Positions 21,770 to 31,902 of a DNA stretch of 62,000 nucleotides are shown in pieces. The translations under genes were made by a program, and so were the position numbers. The notes beneath the pieces are model-generated. The model had not been told where the DNA came from. It saw only the letters and a list, made by a program, of their open reading frames with translations, and did not search any database. Positions within the stretch are counted from its first letter, which is position 1, and each line of letters opens with the position of its first letter. The stretch is from Cryptomeria japonica (lineage: Eukaryota; Streptophyta; Pinopsida; Cupressales; Cupressaceae): contig NC_081406.1 of the NCBI RefSeq assembly GCF_030272615.1, positions 265,393,192-265,455,191 on the forward strand, read 5' to 3'.

Positions 21770-22240
21770 TTGAGCGCGTCAGGCGGTAACGGAGACCCGC
21801 CACATATGGCCCACTAGTAAGTGGCCAAAATCCCTCTTGTTTTTGATTAATTTCATTGATTTTTGTCACATTTTATTTTATTTTTTTTGGGTCAGAATTT
21901 TCCATTTTAGCACGTAGGGTAGGTCTTTTAGTGCATACGAAACAATCTTTAGCGCGTCCAAAACCCTAGGTAGGTTTAGCGTTTGGGTGCCAAATGTTAG
22001 CGCGGTCGGGGGGGGGGGGGGGGGTAGATTAGCACGTAGGCACCTTGTGTAGCGCAACCAGTAGGCAAGTTAGCACATAGTGTTAGATTAGCGCATCAGG
22101 TAAATAGTATGGTGCATTGGGGATGTGCGTTGAGCGCATGATATCAGAATAACGCGTAGGGAGTGTTTGCTAGCTCATTTGTGCGAAAGATTAGCGCGTA
22201 AGGGGAAGTTTAGTGCATTGGAGCCTTGATTTAGCAAGTA
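21770..22240 (+). repeat. Dispersed array of TTAGCGCGTAGG-like words
   Basis: About a dozen versions of T-T-A-G-C-(G/A)-C-G-T-A-G-G occur at irregular 20-45 bp steps, for example near 21907, 21951, 21997, 22027, 22086 and 22191. Many variants carry CG-to-CA or CG-to-TG changes (TTAGCACGTAGG, TTAGCGCATCAGG), as expected from decay of methylated CpG. Confidence 0.65.
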
Positions 22241-22439
22241 GGGCAAAAAGTTGGAAAAATGGTGTTTTAAAAAATGCATCATGAGTCAATTGGATTAGAT
22301 AGAAGATGTAGATGTCAAAATGGGTTCATCGGTTGCTTGATATGGATCGTGATCTGATGTGAGTCTTGTTTTGTTATGATGTCTGATTCTGATATGCTGC
22401 TGGAGTGCGATATGAGTCTATGGTCGATATGGGTCTTGT

Positions 22440-22640
22440 TTTGATATGAGTCGCTTTTCGATATGAGTCAAGTTGTCGATATGAATCTAATTTTTGATAT
22501 GGGTCAAGTTGTCGATATGGATCATTTTGTCGATATGGGTCAAGTTGTCAATATGGATATGATTTTTGTTATGGGTCAAGTTGTCGATATGGATCTGATT
22601 TTCGTTATGAGTCTTGAGTTGATATGGGTTGTGATTTTGT
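22440..22640 (+). repeat. Minisatellite of 18-20 bp units (TCGATATGGGTCAAGTTG type)
   Basis: At least ten consecutive units of the form (T)CGATATGgRTC-AAGTTG or CGATATGGATCTGATTTT alternate at 18-20 bp steps; weaker copies extend to about 22800. The apparent Met-Gly-Gln-Val-Val-Asp protein repeat in one frame is a by-product. Confidence 0.75.
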
Positions 22641-22891
22641 TATGGGTCTTGATATGATGCACTGATATGGATTTCTTTGATATGGTACTCTGATTGATTT
22701 CGTCGATATGATGCGTTGATTCGATATGGTTCTTGATTGATTGAATGAGACTTGATATGATGCACTGATATGATTCATTGATTGATGTTGATATGTTTCT
22801 GATGTGATTCACGTTTTTAGTTGATTTATTTTTTATTTTTGATAGATTTGATTGAATCGAGAACTAATAATGGATATGTGTTGATTTGCAG

Positions 22892-23581
22892 GCAGATCTT
22901 GGTGTGTTATAGTCTCGGGAGTGATTCCCAAAGCCGTGGATACTTATCCCGTGCCTATCATAGGATGATCGAGATGTGATTGAGAGATATGGTTTATCAT
23001 CCTTACTAGACATGCCCCGATATACCATCAACTGGGGGTTATTGACAACATTGGCAAAGAGGTGGCACAATGATACACACACCTTTCATTTGGTGACCGA
23101 TGAGATGATAGTTACACCAGAGGACTGTTATCAGATTTTGCGGATTCATGTGGTTGGGGATTTTCTACCCTATGAGCAGATCGAGGAGGGTGGCACATAG
23201 GCTCTTTGCCATGTTTTCCAGGATGATGATATTAGTGGCTATGAGATCCCATGGTAGGAGTTTTTGGATTTGGGTTATGCTTCGTTGCCATCAGTAATAG
23301 CAGGTTTTATTGGTGGTTTCCTTTGTCCCGACCGTAGCTTGAAGGAATAGGTCATTGGATGGGGATTGGTTCTGGAGACTATGGTGACGTAGGGACATAG
23401 GTTTGCATGGGGGTCCTGTATGTTGGCCCACTTATACAGAGAGCTCCACCAGGTAGTATATCTGGGATACACTAGTCTATTAGCTGGGGTGACTTTATTA
23501 CAGGTGTGGGCCTAGGAGCATATACCAGTGTCAAAACCACTTGAAGACAGAGATAGGCCAGCTAGTCATGCATATGCATAT
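22892..23581 (+). pseudogene. PMD gene of element E, segment 1 (N-terminal part of the mobile domain)
   Basis: One unbroken frame apart from TAG stops (for example at 23198-23200). Conserved PMD blocks in order: 'GLSSLLDMPRYTINWGLLTT' region, 'AKRWHNDTHTFHLVTDEM', 'ILRIHVVGDFLPYE', then 'IAGFIGGFLCPDR', 'FAWGSCMLAHLYREL' and an 'EHIPV' block. No indel is needed anywhere in this segment. The last five bases (23577-23581, CATAT) are the target duplicated by insertion of F, and the same frame resumes at 29494. Domain-family evidence is strong; the protein would be nuclear by analogy with host PMD proteins, but the role in the element is unknown. Confidence 0.8.
23577..23581. repeat. Target site duplication CATAT, left copy, of element F
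   Basis: CATAT at 23577-23581 is repeated at 29489-29493, immediately outside the two LTRs of F. Confidence 0.9.
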
Positions 23582-24519
23582 TGTTGGCAATTGACACTCA
23601 TCCGGTTTAGTTGTTTTGTCATTCATGGAAACACACACCATTTTGGGTTGGACACTTAACCAATATTCATTGTTTGGAAACCAACATTCAAGTCATCCGA
23701 CACACAAGGAACCAACACCGACAGACAAGGGAAACTGACAAACTAGGAAATGGTATATGAGGCTGACATAGGAGATTGATCTGATAGGTCTACACGGCAA
23801 CGATCAGCGACATCAGTCACAAAGTTCAATGCATTCATTTTTGTCTAGGCTGACATGTAAATAAATTGTAATATCATTGTAAGCCAACATAAGACATTTA
23901 TGTTTGTGTTTGGGAAGGGTATTTAAGTCAGCCCGACTAGGTTAATTTGGTAATGTAATGGAATATAGTGATGTGATATTGTGTGAGCGATCTTGATTGA
24001 TAGAATGTGAATGTAATATTCTGTAGTCGGTCTTGGATATTGGCTTAGAGGTTTGGGAAGCAAAGCAAGATACTGGTCAGGGAGGACACAGTAAAAACCA
24101 GTACAGACTGTGCTTTAACTGAAACTCATCCAGCATAGTAGATGCACTTTCAGAGTTCAAAATTTTGTTTGTAACTCCATATTTGGTGTTTGTAGTTAGT
24201 GAGGCTCCTTTTGTGATGAGTAGTGTGATCTAGGCTGTTGGCCTTCCTGCATGTGCAGGTCCCTATTGTATTATTTATTCATTTGGCAAGTGGATAGATA
24301 TTATGGGTCACCAATCCCACCGCGGTTTTTCCTCTTTGAGGTTTTCCACGTATAAATCTCTGTGTTACGGTGTATGCTCTTGTGGTTGCTTCATTTCTAT
24401 TTGCTGTTATATTCTTTTATGATCACCGATTACTGAAAGACTTTGTTAATAAGGTTAAAATTGATCTTGCTGGTAGAACACTGATTCCCCCTCCCTCTCA
24501 TTGTTTTTGGATTCCAACA
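23582..24519 (+). repeat. 5' LTR of element F
   Basis: 938 bp, TGTTGG...CCAACA. It contains a TATTTAAG promoter-like box near 23930 and shares most of its text with the right LTR and with LTR I (44824-45714). Confidence 0.9.
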
Positions 24520-24521
24520 AT

Positions 24522-24533
24522 TGGTATCAAAGC
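24522..24533 (+). other. Primer binding site of element F
   Basis: TGGTATCAAAGC two bases after the LTR: complement of the initiator-Met tRNA 3' end with a single mismatch (CAGAGC to CAAAGC). Confidence 0.85.
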
Positions 24534-24572
24534 TTGGTGCCTTGGAGTAAGTCTATTAGCTTAAGGAAGATC

Positions 24573-25731
24573 ATGAATCCAAAATCCATGGAGATGAGTA
24601 TGGAGAAACAACTTCAAGTAGCACTTGAGGACTATGATGCTAAAAGGATGAAGAACTTGAAGTTGCAAGATGAATTGAACTCTGTAAAGGAATTCATTCT
24701 TATCCTACAGGAGAGGCTGTCATCTGTTCAAGCTAGAAGGAAGGAACTTTTGCAAAATCAGGATGATGAAGAGAAGTATGCCGTTAAGGAACAATGTCCG
24801 AAGTTGAGTCAGGAGAATGGTTCGATGAAGAATGAAATGCAAGCCCTAACTATGAGGATGTGCAAGGAGATTGAAGACCATATGAAGAATGAAGAAAATC
24901 TTGGCAGATCTCTGAAAGATAGATATGAGGAATGCATTAGGCTGGCACATGAGAATGATATGTTGAGAGCTGAACTAGTGCAATCCCAGAATAATGAGCA
25001 AGAGTTGGAAAGGATGATAACAGTCCTAAGTGGAGATTTGAATATTACAAATGAATACAAAGACAAGTTTAAAGCTAGTTCTGCAAAACTTGATGAGCTA
25101 TTGAAGGATCAAAGGCACAAGGGAGACACTAGAGGTCTTGGATTTGAGCATGGAGAAAGCTCCGGTACTGAAAATGCAAATGAGACAGCCGGTTAGGAGA
25201 ATTCACCTATCAACCGAAACCTGAATACACCGGTAAGGCAACCCAATGCATATAAATTCAATGGAAGATGTTTTGTTTGCAATAAATTTGGTCATATGAC
25301 AAGACATTGTAGAAATAGAGAAAATCAGGATAACAATGCAGTTCTCGGTCAGTATTCAAATTGTAAGAAGTATGGTCATATGACAGAAGATTGTAAAATG
25401 AATGTGAAATGCCATGCATGTGGAAAGTTTGGATATATGAATAATCAATGCAAGTCAAGGAATGATCAAGGATACAACAAAGCAATTCAGAAAAATAATG
25501 TCACTTGCTATGAATGCAACAAAACATGACATATTGCTAAATTTGGCAGAAGCAAGAACAATCCGATAGGAAATGATGAGAAAGGAAAACAAAAGGTTGA
25601 AGATATCTGGAAGGAGTAGGAGAAGAAATGGGTTAGGAAATATGAAGATCAATTGGTAGAGACAATCAACCTAGTCACTCAACCGATAGAACAAAATGTT
25701 CTTGCACCGATAGGAAACTCATCCGGTAACT
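24573..25731 (+). pseudogene. Element F gag-like protein with coiled coil and zinc knuckles
   Basis: From the ATG at 24573 a Lys/Glu-rich, strongly coiled-coil protein of about 190 residues ('SVKEFILILQERLSS', 'LAHENDMLRAELVQSQNN'). After a TAG at 25194-25196 the same frame goes on with a row of four CCHC knuckles: 'CFVCNKFGHMTRHC' is complete, the second has lost its first Cys (Tyr), the third ('CHACGKFGYMNNQC') has Tyr for His, and the fourth is cut by a TGA. The frame ends near 25731. No gag UBN2/CA core is obvious before the coiled coil, so this is a gag reduced to an oligomerisation and RNA-binding part, or a different protein entirely. Two in-frame stops make it a recent pseudogene. Confidence 0.7.
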
Positions 25732-26103
25732 AAGGCATTAGCCTTAGGGGAGGCAAATTAATGATGAATCTTGCATTACCCCTGGTAGCAGTCTAGAAGC
25801 TTGTTTCAGATCTTGGAGAACTTAGTCTGAAGATTTTCCGGTACTGAGATTATAGATTGTGAATCCGGTATGATATGCCGACATGCATTAATGTCAATGA
25901 AAAATTAGGGTTTTCGCAGAATAAAAGGGAAATATTGGTTCATTTTCAATCTCACAGCATTCAAGGAAAAATAGAGTGAGTTCAAGGCGATTCAAGGTGA
26001 TCAAGAGCATTCTCAAAGAGAATTCTAGTGCACTTAGAGCAGATTTTCAAGAGTTTTTATTGATGAAGGTTGTGAGGTATTTTATCAGTTTTAGAGCTAT
26101 CCT
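25732..26103 (+). other. Spacer of element F resembling a 5' untranslated leader
   Basis: Between the two frames lies 370 bp without coding potential. It includes GAATAAAAGGG near 25921 and an AGAGTGAGTTCAAGG stretch directly ahead of the second ORF, which looks more like a transcript leader than a decayed pol. A separate promoter for the second ORF is possible but unproven. Confidence 0.35.
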
Positions 26104-28382
26104 TTGTTTGCAATGGCTTCTGGATCATCTTTTGCTCCGATAGGTGTGGCTACCCCTATTGTTGTTGACATGAAGAACCGTCCATGCCCATTTTTCAAGA
26201 AATGCCCTCAGATTGTGAAGGTCAATGATTTAGTCGACGTATTTTCTAGGGTTCTTGACGAAGTCTTGTATGTTGAGGATGTTCGTGCATATATCTACTA
26301 CACTTTGGAGGATTTAGGTTCTGCTGAGATAAAAAAATGTACATGACAAATCTGCTGGATAGAAGGCGATCGATGAAACTGGAATTCCAAATTCTGAAGG
26401 ATCAGGGTATCACGAACATTTTGGAGATGCCAGAATTTGAAGATGATACGATCATGTATGTGTTGAGTCAATTCCATGGGAAATTCATATGGATTGACCA
26501 ACCTTACAAGATCACTAAGGAGGCTATTCGTGCAATCACCGGTTTGCCCCAAACTGGTCAGATTCCCAAGACTTTCATCAAGATACCAAGGAAGAAGCCC
26601 GAGGAATTAAAGAAGCCGAGAGTGAAGGTCACCCCTCTGACACCCCCAAAGAAAATTTTGAAAGAGAGGAAACCCACAGAGAAGAGGAAACCAGTTAAGG
26701 AGTCTACTTCTACTCCCAGCAAGAAGAAGAAATCAGATGTAGATATAGCTCTCAAATTTGGTAAGAGTATTGAAGTCATTCCTCCTTTCTCATTTGCTGA
26801 GTTGATTGATCAAATAACTAAAGATGGAATTTTGAGTAATGTACAACATTAATATATACATATGGATGATAAAGAGCAAATGGAAATTGAGGAAGCAATT
26901 TTGTTATACTTAGATATATATAAGAAAGCATTAATAGATATAGAAAGGCAAATACTAGAAGATTTGTATAATAAACTAGATGCTAGAAGGTTATCTGTGG
27001 TTGAAGAGGATAGACATATAAAGATACAAGATTTGTTAACTGTTTGTGGAGCCATAACAAATGAGGAGATGCAGCAGTGTCTAGAGTTTGCAAATAAAAT
27101 AATTTTTCGGAGTAAACATCGACATGTGAGTCTCATCGAAGGTAGAGTAAATGAGATGGTTAAGGAGACACATGAGGTTTGGATAAAATTATTTGAAGAT
27201 AAACCTGGATTCTTTACATCACTGGAAGTCGCTCAAAAGTATAACACTCCAGACATCTTGGTAGATGATAAGGGGAAATGTATATTGGGCATGGATCCAC
27301 CAGTTTTTGAGCAAAAACTAACAGAGGATATTCTTCCGATAGAACCACCTGTACAAAATGTAGAGTAACTTATAGATAATATTGAAACTATACAGGATAA
27401 GCGGGATACACCGAAACAAAACATTCCAGATATAGAGGTTATTGATGTGGATACAAAAAATAAACAGGTTGAGGATATTGAACCTCTAGCACCAAATGTA
27501 CATACTGAAGAGGTTAAGGTTGAACAAGTTACTGCACCAAGTGGCGAAGCCACCGATGCAAGTCATAAGGTTGAGTCCTCCAGGAAGATTTTGGTTAGTC
27601 ATTAATTGTTGGCACTTGACTCATTCGGTCAAGTTGATTTTGCACAAAAGAATAATGAGCAACCAAGCAGTTTTGAATTGATGTATGTTGCAGCTCAGAA
27701 GTTAAGGAAGGAAGGGACTGAAGACAAGCAGGTTATTGAGTAGGCCATTCTAGTTTTGTAGCATCTTGCACCAGAATATAAGGTAGATCAGATTGGAAGC
27801 CCATCCAACAAACTGAAAAGTTTGATAGAGCATATTTCCAAAGAGTTTAAAACTCTTCAACATATTTCAAACCGACAATTAGTAGAGAGGTACAATGCAA
27901 CACGAAAAGTCACCTGTGACAATATGATCACATCAGACAAGGCTAAGATGGCAGTGAAAATAACAAAGATTGATGAGGCTCTCAATCAATGTAGTTGTAT
28001 ATATAGGTCTTTTACTAACAACAACAAACTTACAACTGACCTGTAGGTGAAAATAAAGGCGGCAAAGACTTGGTTAGAACATTTGGCTAACAAATTTGAT
28101 GGTACTCAGACACTCACCAATACCATTGATGGTAAGATTTTGATAACAGAGTCTAAGATTTATGCATTAGAGAAGGACATGGATAGGCTAATCCGACATG
28201 CAAGAGAATTGAGAGGGTTAGTTAGTCCCTGGTTGAATACTTTGTTACTTCACAAGCGAGAAAGTATTGAATTGATGAATAAACCCATACCGACAAACTT
28301 AACAAAAGAAGAAATTCATGCACACATTCTTAATGGGTTTGTATCTATTTTGAGAAAATTGAAAACCGGTTGGGATACTTAA
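26104..28382 (+). pseudogene. Element F second ORF, about 760 codons, family not identified
   Basis: It starts MASGSSFAPIGVATP at 26104. One frameshift at an A7 run (26331-26337) moves the reading to the frame that then stays the same down to 28382, broken only by stops near 26850, 27366, 27603, 27740, 27760 and 28044. Visible features: a globular N-terminal part with 'FHGKFIWIDQPYKITKEAI' followed by 'RAITGLPQTGQIP'; a Lys/Pro-rich segment ('KKPRVKVTPLTPPKKILKER') that could be a nuclear localisation signal; an acidic Glu/Asp/Val stretch; and a helical C-terminal part. No RT, integrase, protease or RNase H signature is present. The 'I-T-G-L-P-x-x-G' phrase recalls putative plant transposon-associated proteins of unknown function, but I cannot make the match firm. 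It may be a gene captured from the host or a family-specific accessory gene. Confidence 0.65.
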
Positions 28383-28634
28383 GATTTTTGAAGGGTGCGT
28401 ACCCAAATATATTCAAGTACATCTAAATTCGGTAATCATAGTTTTTCTCTCATTCTTTCATTCATTTGCCCTGACTTTGTCATTGATGTCAAAGGGGGAG
28501 AGGTTGATGTGAAAAATGATTGAGACACAAGAAGTAATGTATAGCTCAGGGGGAGTAGTCTTCCAATAGTTTTGGTAGGAATCAGAACAATACTTCAGCG
28601 ATCCATTTTTCACATGAGTGTTGCCATCAATGCC

Positions 28635-28645
28635 AAAGGGGGAGA
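28635..28645 (+). other. Polypurine tract of element F
   Basis: AAAGGGGGAGA one base before the 3' LTR, the normal plus-strand priming site. Confidence 0.9.
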
Positions 28646-28646
28646 T

Positions 28647-29488
28647 TGTTGGCAATTAACACTCATCCGGTTTAGTTGTGCTATCATTGATAGCAACACA
28701 CACCATTTTGGGTTGGTCACTTAACCGGTATTGACCGGTATTCATTGTTTGGAAACCGACATTCAAGTCATCCGACACACAAGGAACCGACATCGACAGA
28801 CAAGGGAAACTGACAAACTAGGAACCAATATATGAGGTCGACATAGGAGATTGATCCGATAGGTCTACACGACAAGGATCAGTGGCATCAGTCACAAAGT
28901 TCAATGCATTCATTTTTGTCTAGGTCGACATGTAAATAAATTGTAATATCATTGTAGGTCGACATAAGGCATTTATGTTTGTGTTTGGGAAGGATATTTA
29001 AGTCAATTTGGTTAGGTTATTTTGGTAATGTAATGGATATTGGTTTAGAGGTTAGGGAAGTGAAGAAAGATACTGGTAAGGGAGAACACAGTAAAAACAA
29101 GTACAAAATGTGCTTCAACCGGAACTCATCCAGCATAGCAGATGCACTTTCAGAGTTCAGAATTTTATTTGTAACTCCATATTTGGTGTTTATAGTCAAT
29201 GAGGCTCCTTTTGTGATGAGCAGTGTGCATGCCCTTATTGTAATATTTATTAATTTGGCCAGTGGATAGATATTGTGGGTCAGCAATCCCACCGTAGTTT
29301 TTCCTCTTTGAGGTTTTCCACGTATAAATCTCTCTGTTATGGTGTATGCTCTTGTGGTTGCTTCATTTCTATTTACTGTTATATTCTTTTATGATTACCA
29401 GTTACTGAAATACTTTGTTAATAAGGTTAAAATTGATCTTGCCGGTAGAACACTGATCCCCTCCTCTCAATGTTCTTGGATTCCAACA
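28647..29488 (+). repeat. 3' LTR of element F
   Basis: 842 bp, TGTTGG...CCAACA, followed by the second CATAT target copy (29489-29493). Confidence 0.9.
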
Positions 29489-29751
29489 CATATGGTTATA
29501 CAGGTGCAGCTATCTAGTGTAAGCTGGGCAATCTAGAGCACTAGCGCAGGGCTTTAGATGACATCGATACGGTCATCTGGAGACCCTATATGGATTGCGA
29601 GGTGTGGGGCAAGGATGGGATAGAGATTCCCTATGTATATATGCCTAGGTACCTGATTGGATGAACACCCTTTCTTATCAAGGGATTCATACACAATCGC
29701 ATTCATCGGCAGTACGATAGACAACAGGGGATGCCACATGGGGCCTGTTTG
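29489..29751 (+). pseudogene. PMD gene of element E, segment 2
   Basis: The PMD frame resumes directly after the duplicated CATAT, in phase with segment 1. Conserved blocks: 'RRALDDIDTVIWRPYMDCEV', 'EIPYVYMPRYLIG' and 'FIHNRIHRQYDRQQG', all typical of the central mobile domain where Trp and His/Arg are conserved. Stops are TAG after ATC, TAG after CAC (where relatives have Trp) and TGA after GGA (where Arg is expected). No indels. The segment ends in GTTTG (29747-29751), the target duplicated by element G. Confidence 0.85.
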
Positions 29752-30534
29752 TGAAGAAGTCACCGGTGAGGAGGGACCTCAAGGAGATTAGTCCAAACTG
29801 GTCAGAAAGAGTAAACACAATGGAAACACACAGATATGATAGAGGAAATGCAAAACATATAGTTTTTATTGCATGAAATTCAATTACATCCAACAGATAA
29901 AAATGGGTTACAACATATCAACACACAGGCCTAGTAGAACAAGTCACATCGGGACATTGAATCGAAAGATCTATCTTCTAGGCATAATCTATCTATTTGA
30001 TACTTCTTCATTATAAATTGATTACATTCTTAAGCATGATTACAAATATATATATCGATCCAAAAGATCCAATCGACCCAAAAAGGGATCAAAACCCGAA
30101 GAACAAGACCTAACGTGCAAAATGAATAAGGTCGGCCTCCGCCAAGAGATTCCTCCGAAAAATCTAAAGGATGAAATGTAGAAGGTTGACCACATGCCAA
30201 TCAACATCAAGATCAATTCCTAAGGCTCCACAAGCTTTGAAATGGGTTCTGGTAGATCACCATAATAGGTCTCAGGCAACCGGTAACAAAGGAACAACAG
30301 GAACAAGAAACTGTCCAGGAAACCGGTAGTGATATCTTGCCAAAAAGTGATCTAAATGAGATGCATTCTGAAAGAAAGAAAGATGATCAAGTCTTCAAGT
30401 AGAATCCAACTCCATAGGATCCGGTGAGCCAAAAATAAGACACACATAAAGGAAAATTGAAACTGCAAACAAAATAGAAAGGAAATATTTTTGGTTGATG
30501 CAAGATTGCAGTTAACCGGGGATGCTCCTACATC
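29752..30534 (-). repeat. 3' LTR of element G
   Basis: 783 bp, aligned over its whole length with 36311-37088. Contains a short (AT)n run near 30045 and the GGTTGATGCAAGATTG phrase shared with LTR C. Confidence 0.85.
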
Positions 30535-30539
30535 AGACA

Positions 30540-30980
30540 TCCGGGGTTAATAAAAAAGTGAGCCTTTCATTTTGCTGGGGTTAGAGGGAAACCAAGGCAG
30601 TCTACCTCTGCATGAGAAATCCAAGACGAATCTTCAACTGGTCTACACTTCCACTTCACAAGATATTATTTGTAATGATTGCTCCGGTTACTACGCCCAA
30701 TCCTACTGTCCAAAATATCTTCAATCTGATCTGTTTCCTTCCGGGGCAATTGTTTCTCCAAGTCTGCCACACTATCCTTACTGAATTCTAGTTCATGGTA
30801 CTCATGAAGATCTGTAATGTTGAATTCAGGTGAAATAATTAGGCTATCTGATAGCTCTACTTCATATGCATTTCTAGAACTGAACTTTCTCAAAATCTTA
30901 CATGGTCCAAACTTCTTCATCTGCAACTTACTATAAGTTCCAACCAAGAATCTCTCTTTTGTCTAGTATACCATCACTTC
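30540..30980 (-). pseudogene. Element G integrase C-terminal end with chromodomain
   Basis: The frame 30666-30947 gives the integrase tail ('MKKFGPCKILRKF', 'NAYEVELSDSLIISPEFNI') and the start of a chromodomain ('ETDQIEDILDSRIGRSN'). After a short interruption the chromodomain goes on with 'YLVKWKCRP' and 'SSWISHAEVD', the aromatic and Trp positions expected of the fold, ending near 30575. A chromodomain at the end of integrase places the element among the chromoviruses and normally guides insertion to heterochromatin. Confidence 0.8.
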
Positions 30981-31029
30981 ATCACCAACTTCAAATTCCT
31001 TATGTCTCCTCTTCTCATCTACCTTCTCC

Positions 31030-31857
31030 TTATATTTTCTTTTCATGTCTTCCAAATGCCAAATGCAGTTTAACCTGAGTATGCAATGCTGCCATGTGAT
31101 CTGCAAAATCTTCTGCTTCTAAACTCTTCCGATCTTCATTGCCAATGTCTCTCAATTCTGCTATTCCTCTAGGATGCAATCTAGTAACAATCTCAAAAGG
31201 TGTTTTTCTAGTACTTCTATTCACTGAATTGTTATAGGCAAACCCTGCTTGTGCAAGGATCAAATCCCAACTTCCAGTTTTATCTCCCACTAAACATCTC
31301 AACAAGTTTCCCAAACTCCGGTTAACTACTTCTATCTGTCCATCAGTCTGTGGATGAAAAGTAGAACTGAACTTCAAATTGTTCTTCATCTTCCTCCAAA
31401 GTGTTCTCCAAAAATAGCCAACAAACTTAGTGTCTCTGTCAGAAACTATGCTCTTAGGCAATCCATGCAATCTCACCACTTCCTTGAAAAGTAGGTCTGC
31501 TACATGCAATGCATCTAATGTCTTCTTACAAGGTATGAAATGAGCCATCTTCAAGAATCTATCCACTACCATAAATATAGAATCATTCCCTCTCGATGTC
31601 TTAGGAAATCCCACTAAAAAATACATGCTTATATCCTCCCAAGGTCTTACTGGTACAATCAAAGGTTTATAAAATCCCACATTCTGACTACTACCTTTTG
31701 CAACTTGACAAACTCTACAAATTTGCACATATCTCTTAACATCCTTATGAATCTGGGGCCAAAAGTACTGCTCACTCACCAATGCAACTATTTTATCAAT
31801 GCCAAAATGTCTAGCTAAACCTCCACTATGCTTCTCTTTGAGTAGGTTCTCTCTCAT
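31030..31857 (-). pseudogene. Element G integrase core
   Basis: 275 codons from the zinc domain ('HSGGLARHFGIDKIVALVSE', 'CRVCQVAKG', an H-H-C-C set) through the catalytic core ('VVDRFLKMAHFIPCKK', '[18 protein letters not shown]', 'HPQTDGQIEVVNRSL') to the C-terminal part. The second Asp (in VSDRD) and the Glu (in GQIEVVN) are present. At the first catalytic Asp the text is 'ISMYFLVG' where element C has 'ISMDFIL', so the residue is Tyr and the enzyme would be inactive. The frame starts just after the solo LTR H; before that insertion it was continuous with RNase H. Confidence 0.85.
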
Positions 31858-31902
31858 GGAACTCTTAGGTATGCATAACTAAACTCCCTTGAATAACATC
31901 CA

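Larger units (their letters stand above)
21292..22891 (+). other. Upstream region and probable intron of the antisense PMD gene of E
   Basis: No reading frame of note. It holds a field of TTAGCGCGTAGG-like words (21770-22240), a 17-base G run (22008-22024), and an array of 18-20 bp GATATGGGTC words (22440-22800). It ends in a T-rich tract and AG at 22890-22891, a good splice acceptor corresponding to 877-878 in element A. The minisatellites would lie in the intron. Confidence 0.5.
23582..29488 (+). mobile_element. Element F: complete pol-less LTR retrotransposon with gag and an unidentified long ORF
   Basis: 5907 bp: LTRs 23582-24519 and 28647-29488 starting TGTTGGCAATT and ending CCAACA, an initiator-Met PBS, a polypurine tract, and perfect 5-bp TSDs. 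The interior codes for a gag with a coiled coil and zinc knuckles, then a second long frame of unknown family. No protease, RT, RNase H or integrase motif is visible, so it must depend on a related autonomous element, presumably copia-type judging by PBS and gag style. The two LTRs differ by substitutions and by deletions in the right one (about 80 bp relative to 23955-24035 and about 27 bp relative to 24228-24262). Confidence 0.85.

Noticed and set aside
22463-22657. Plus-strand Met-Gly-Gln-Val-Val-Asp repeat protein
   Set aside because: Translation of the 18-20 bp minisatellite in the probable intron; no conservation in element A.
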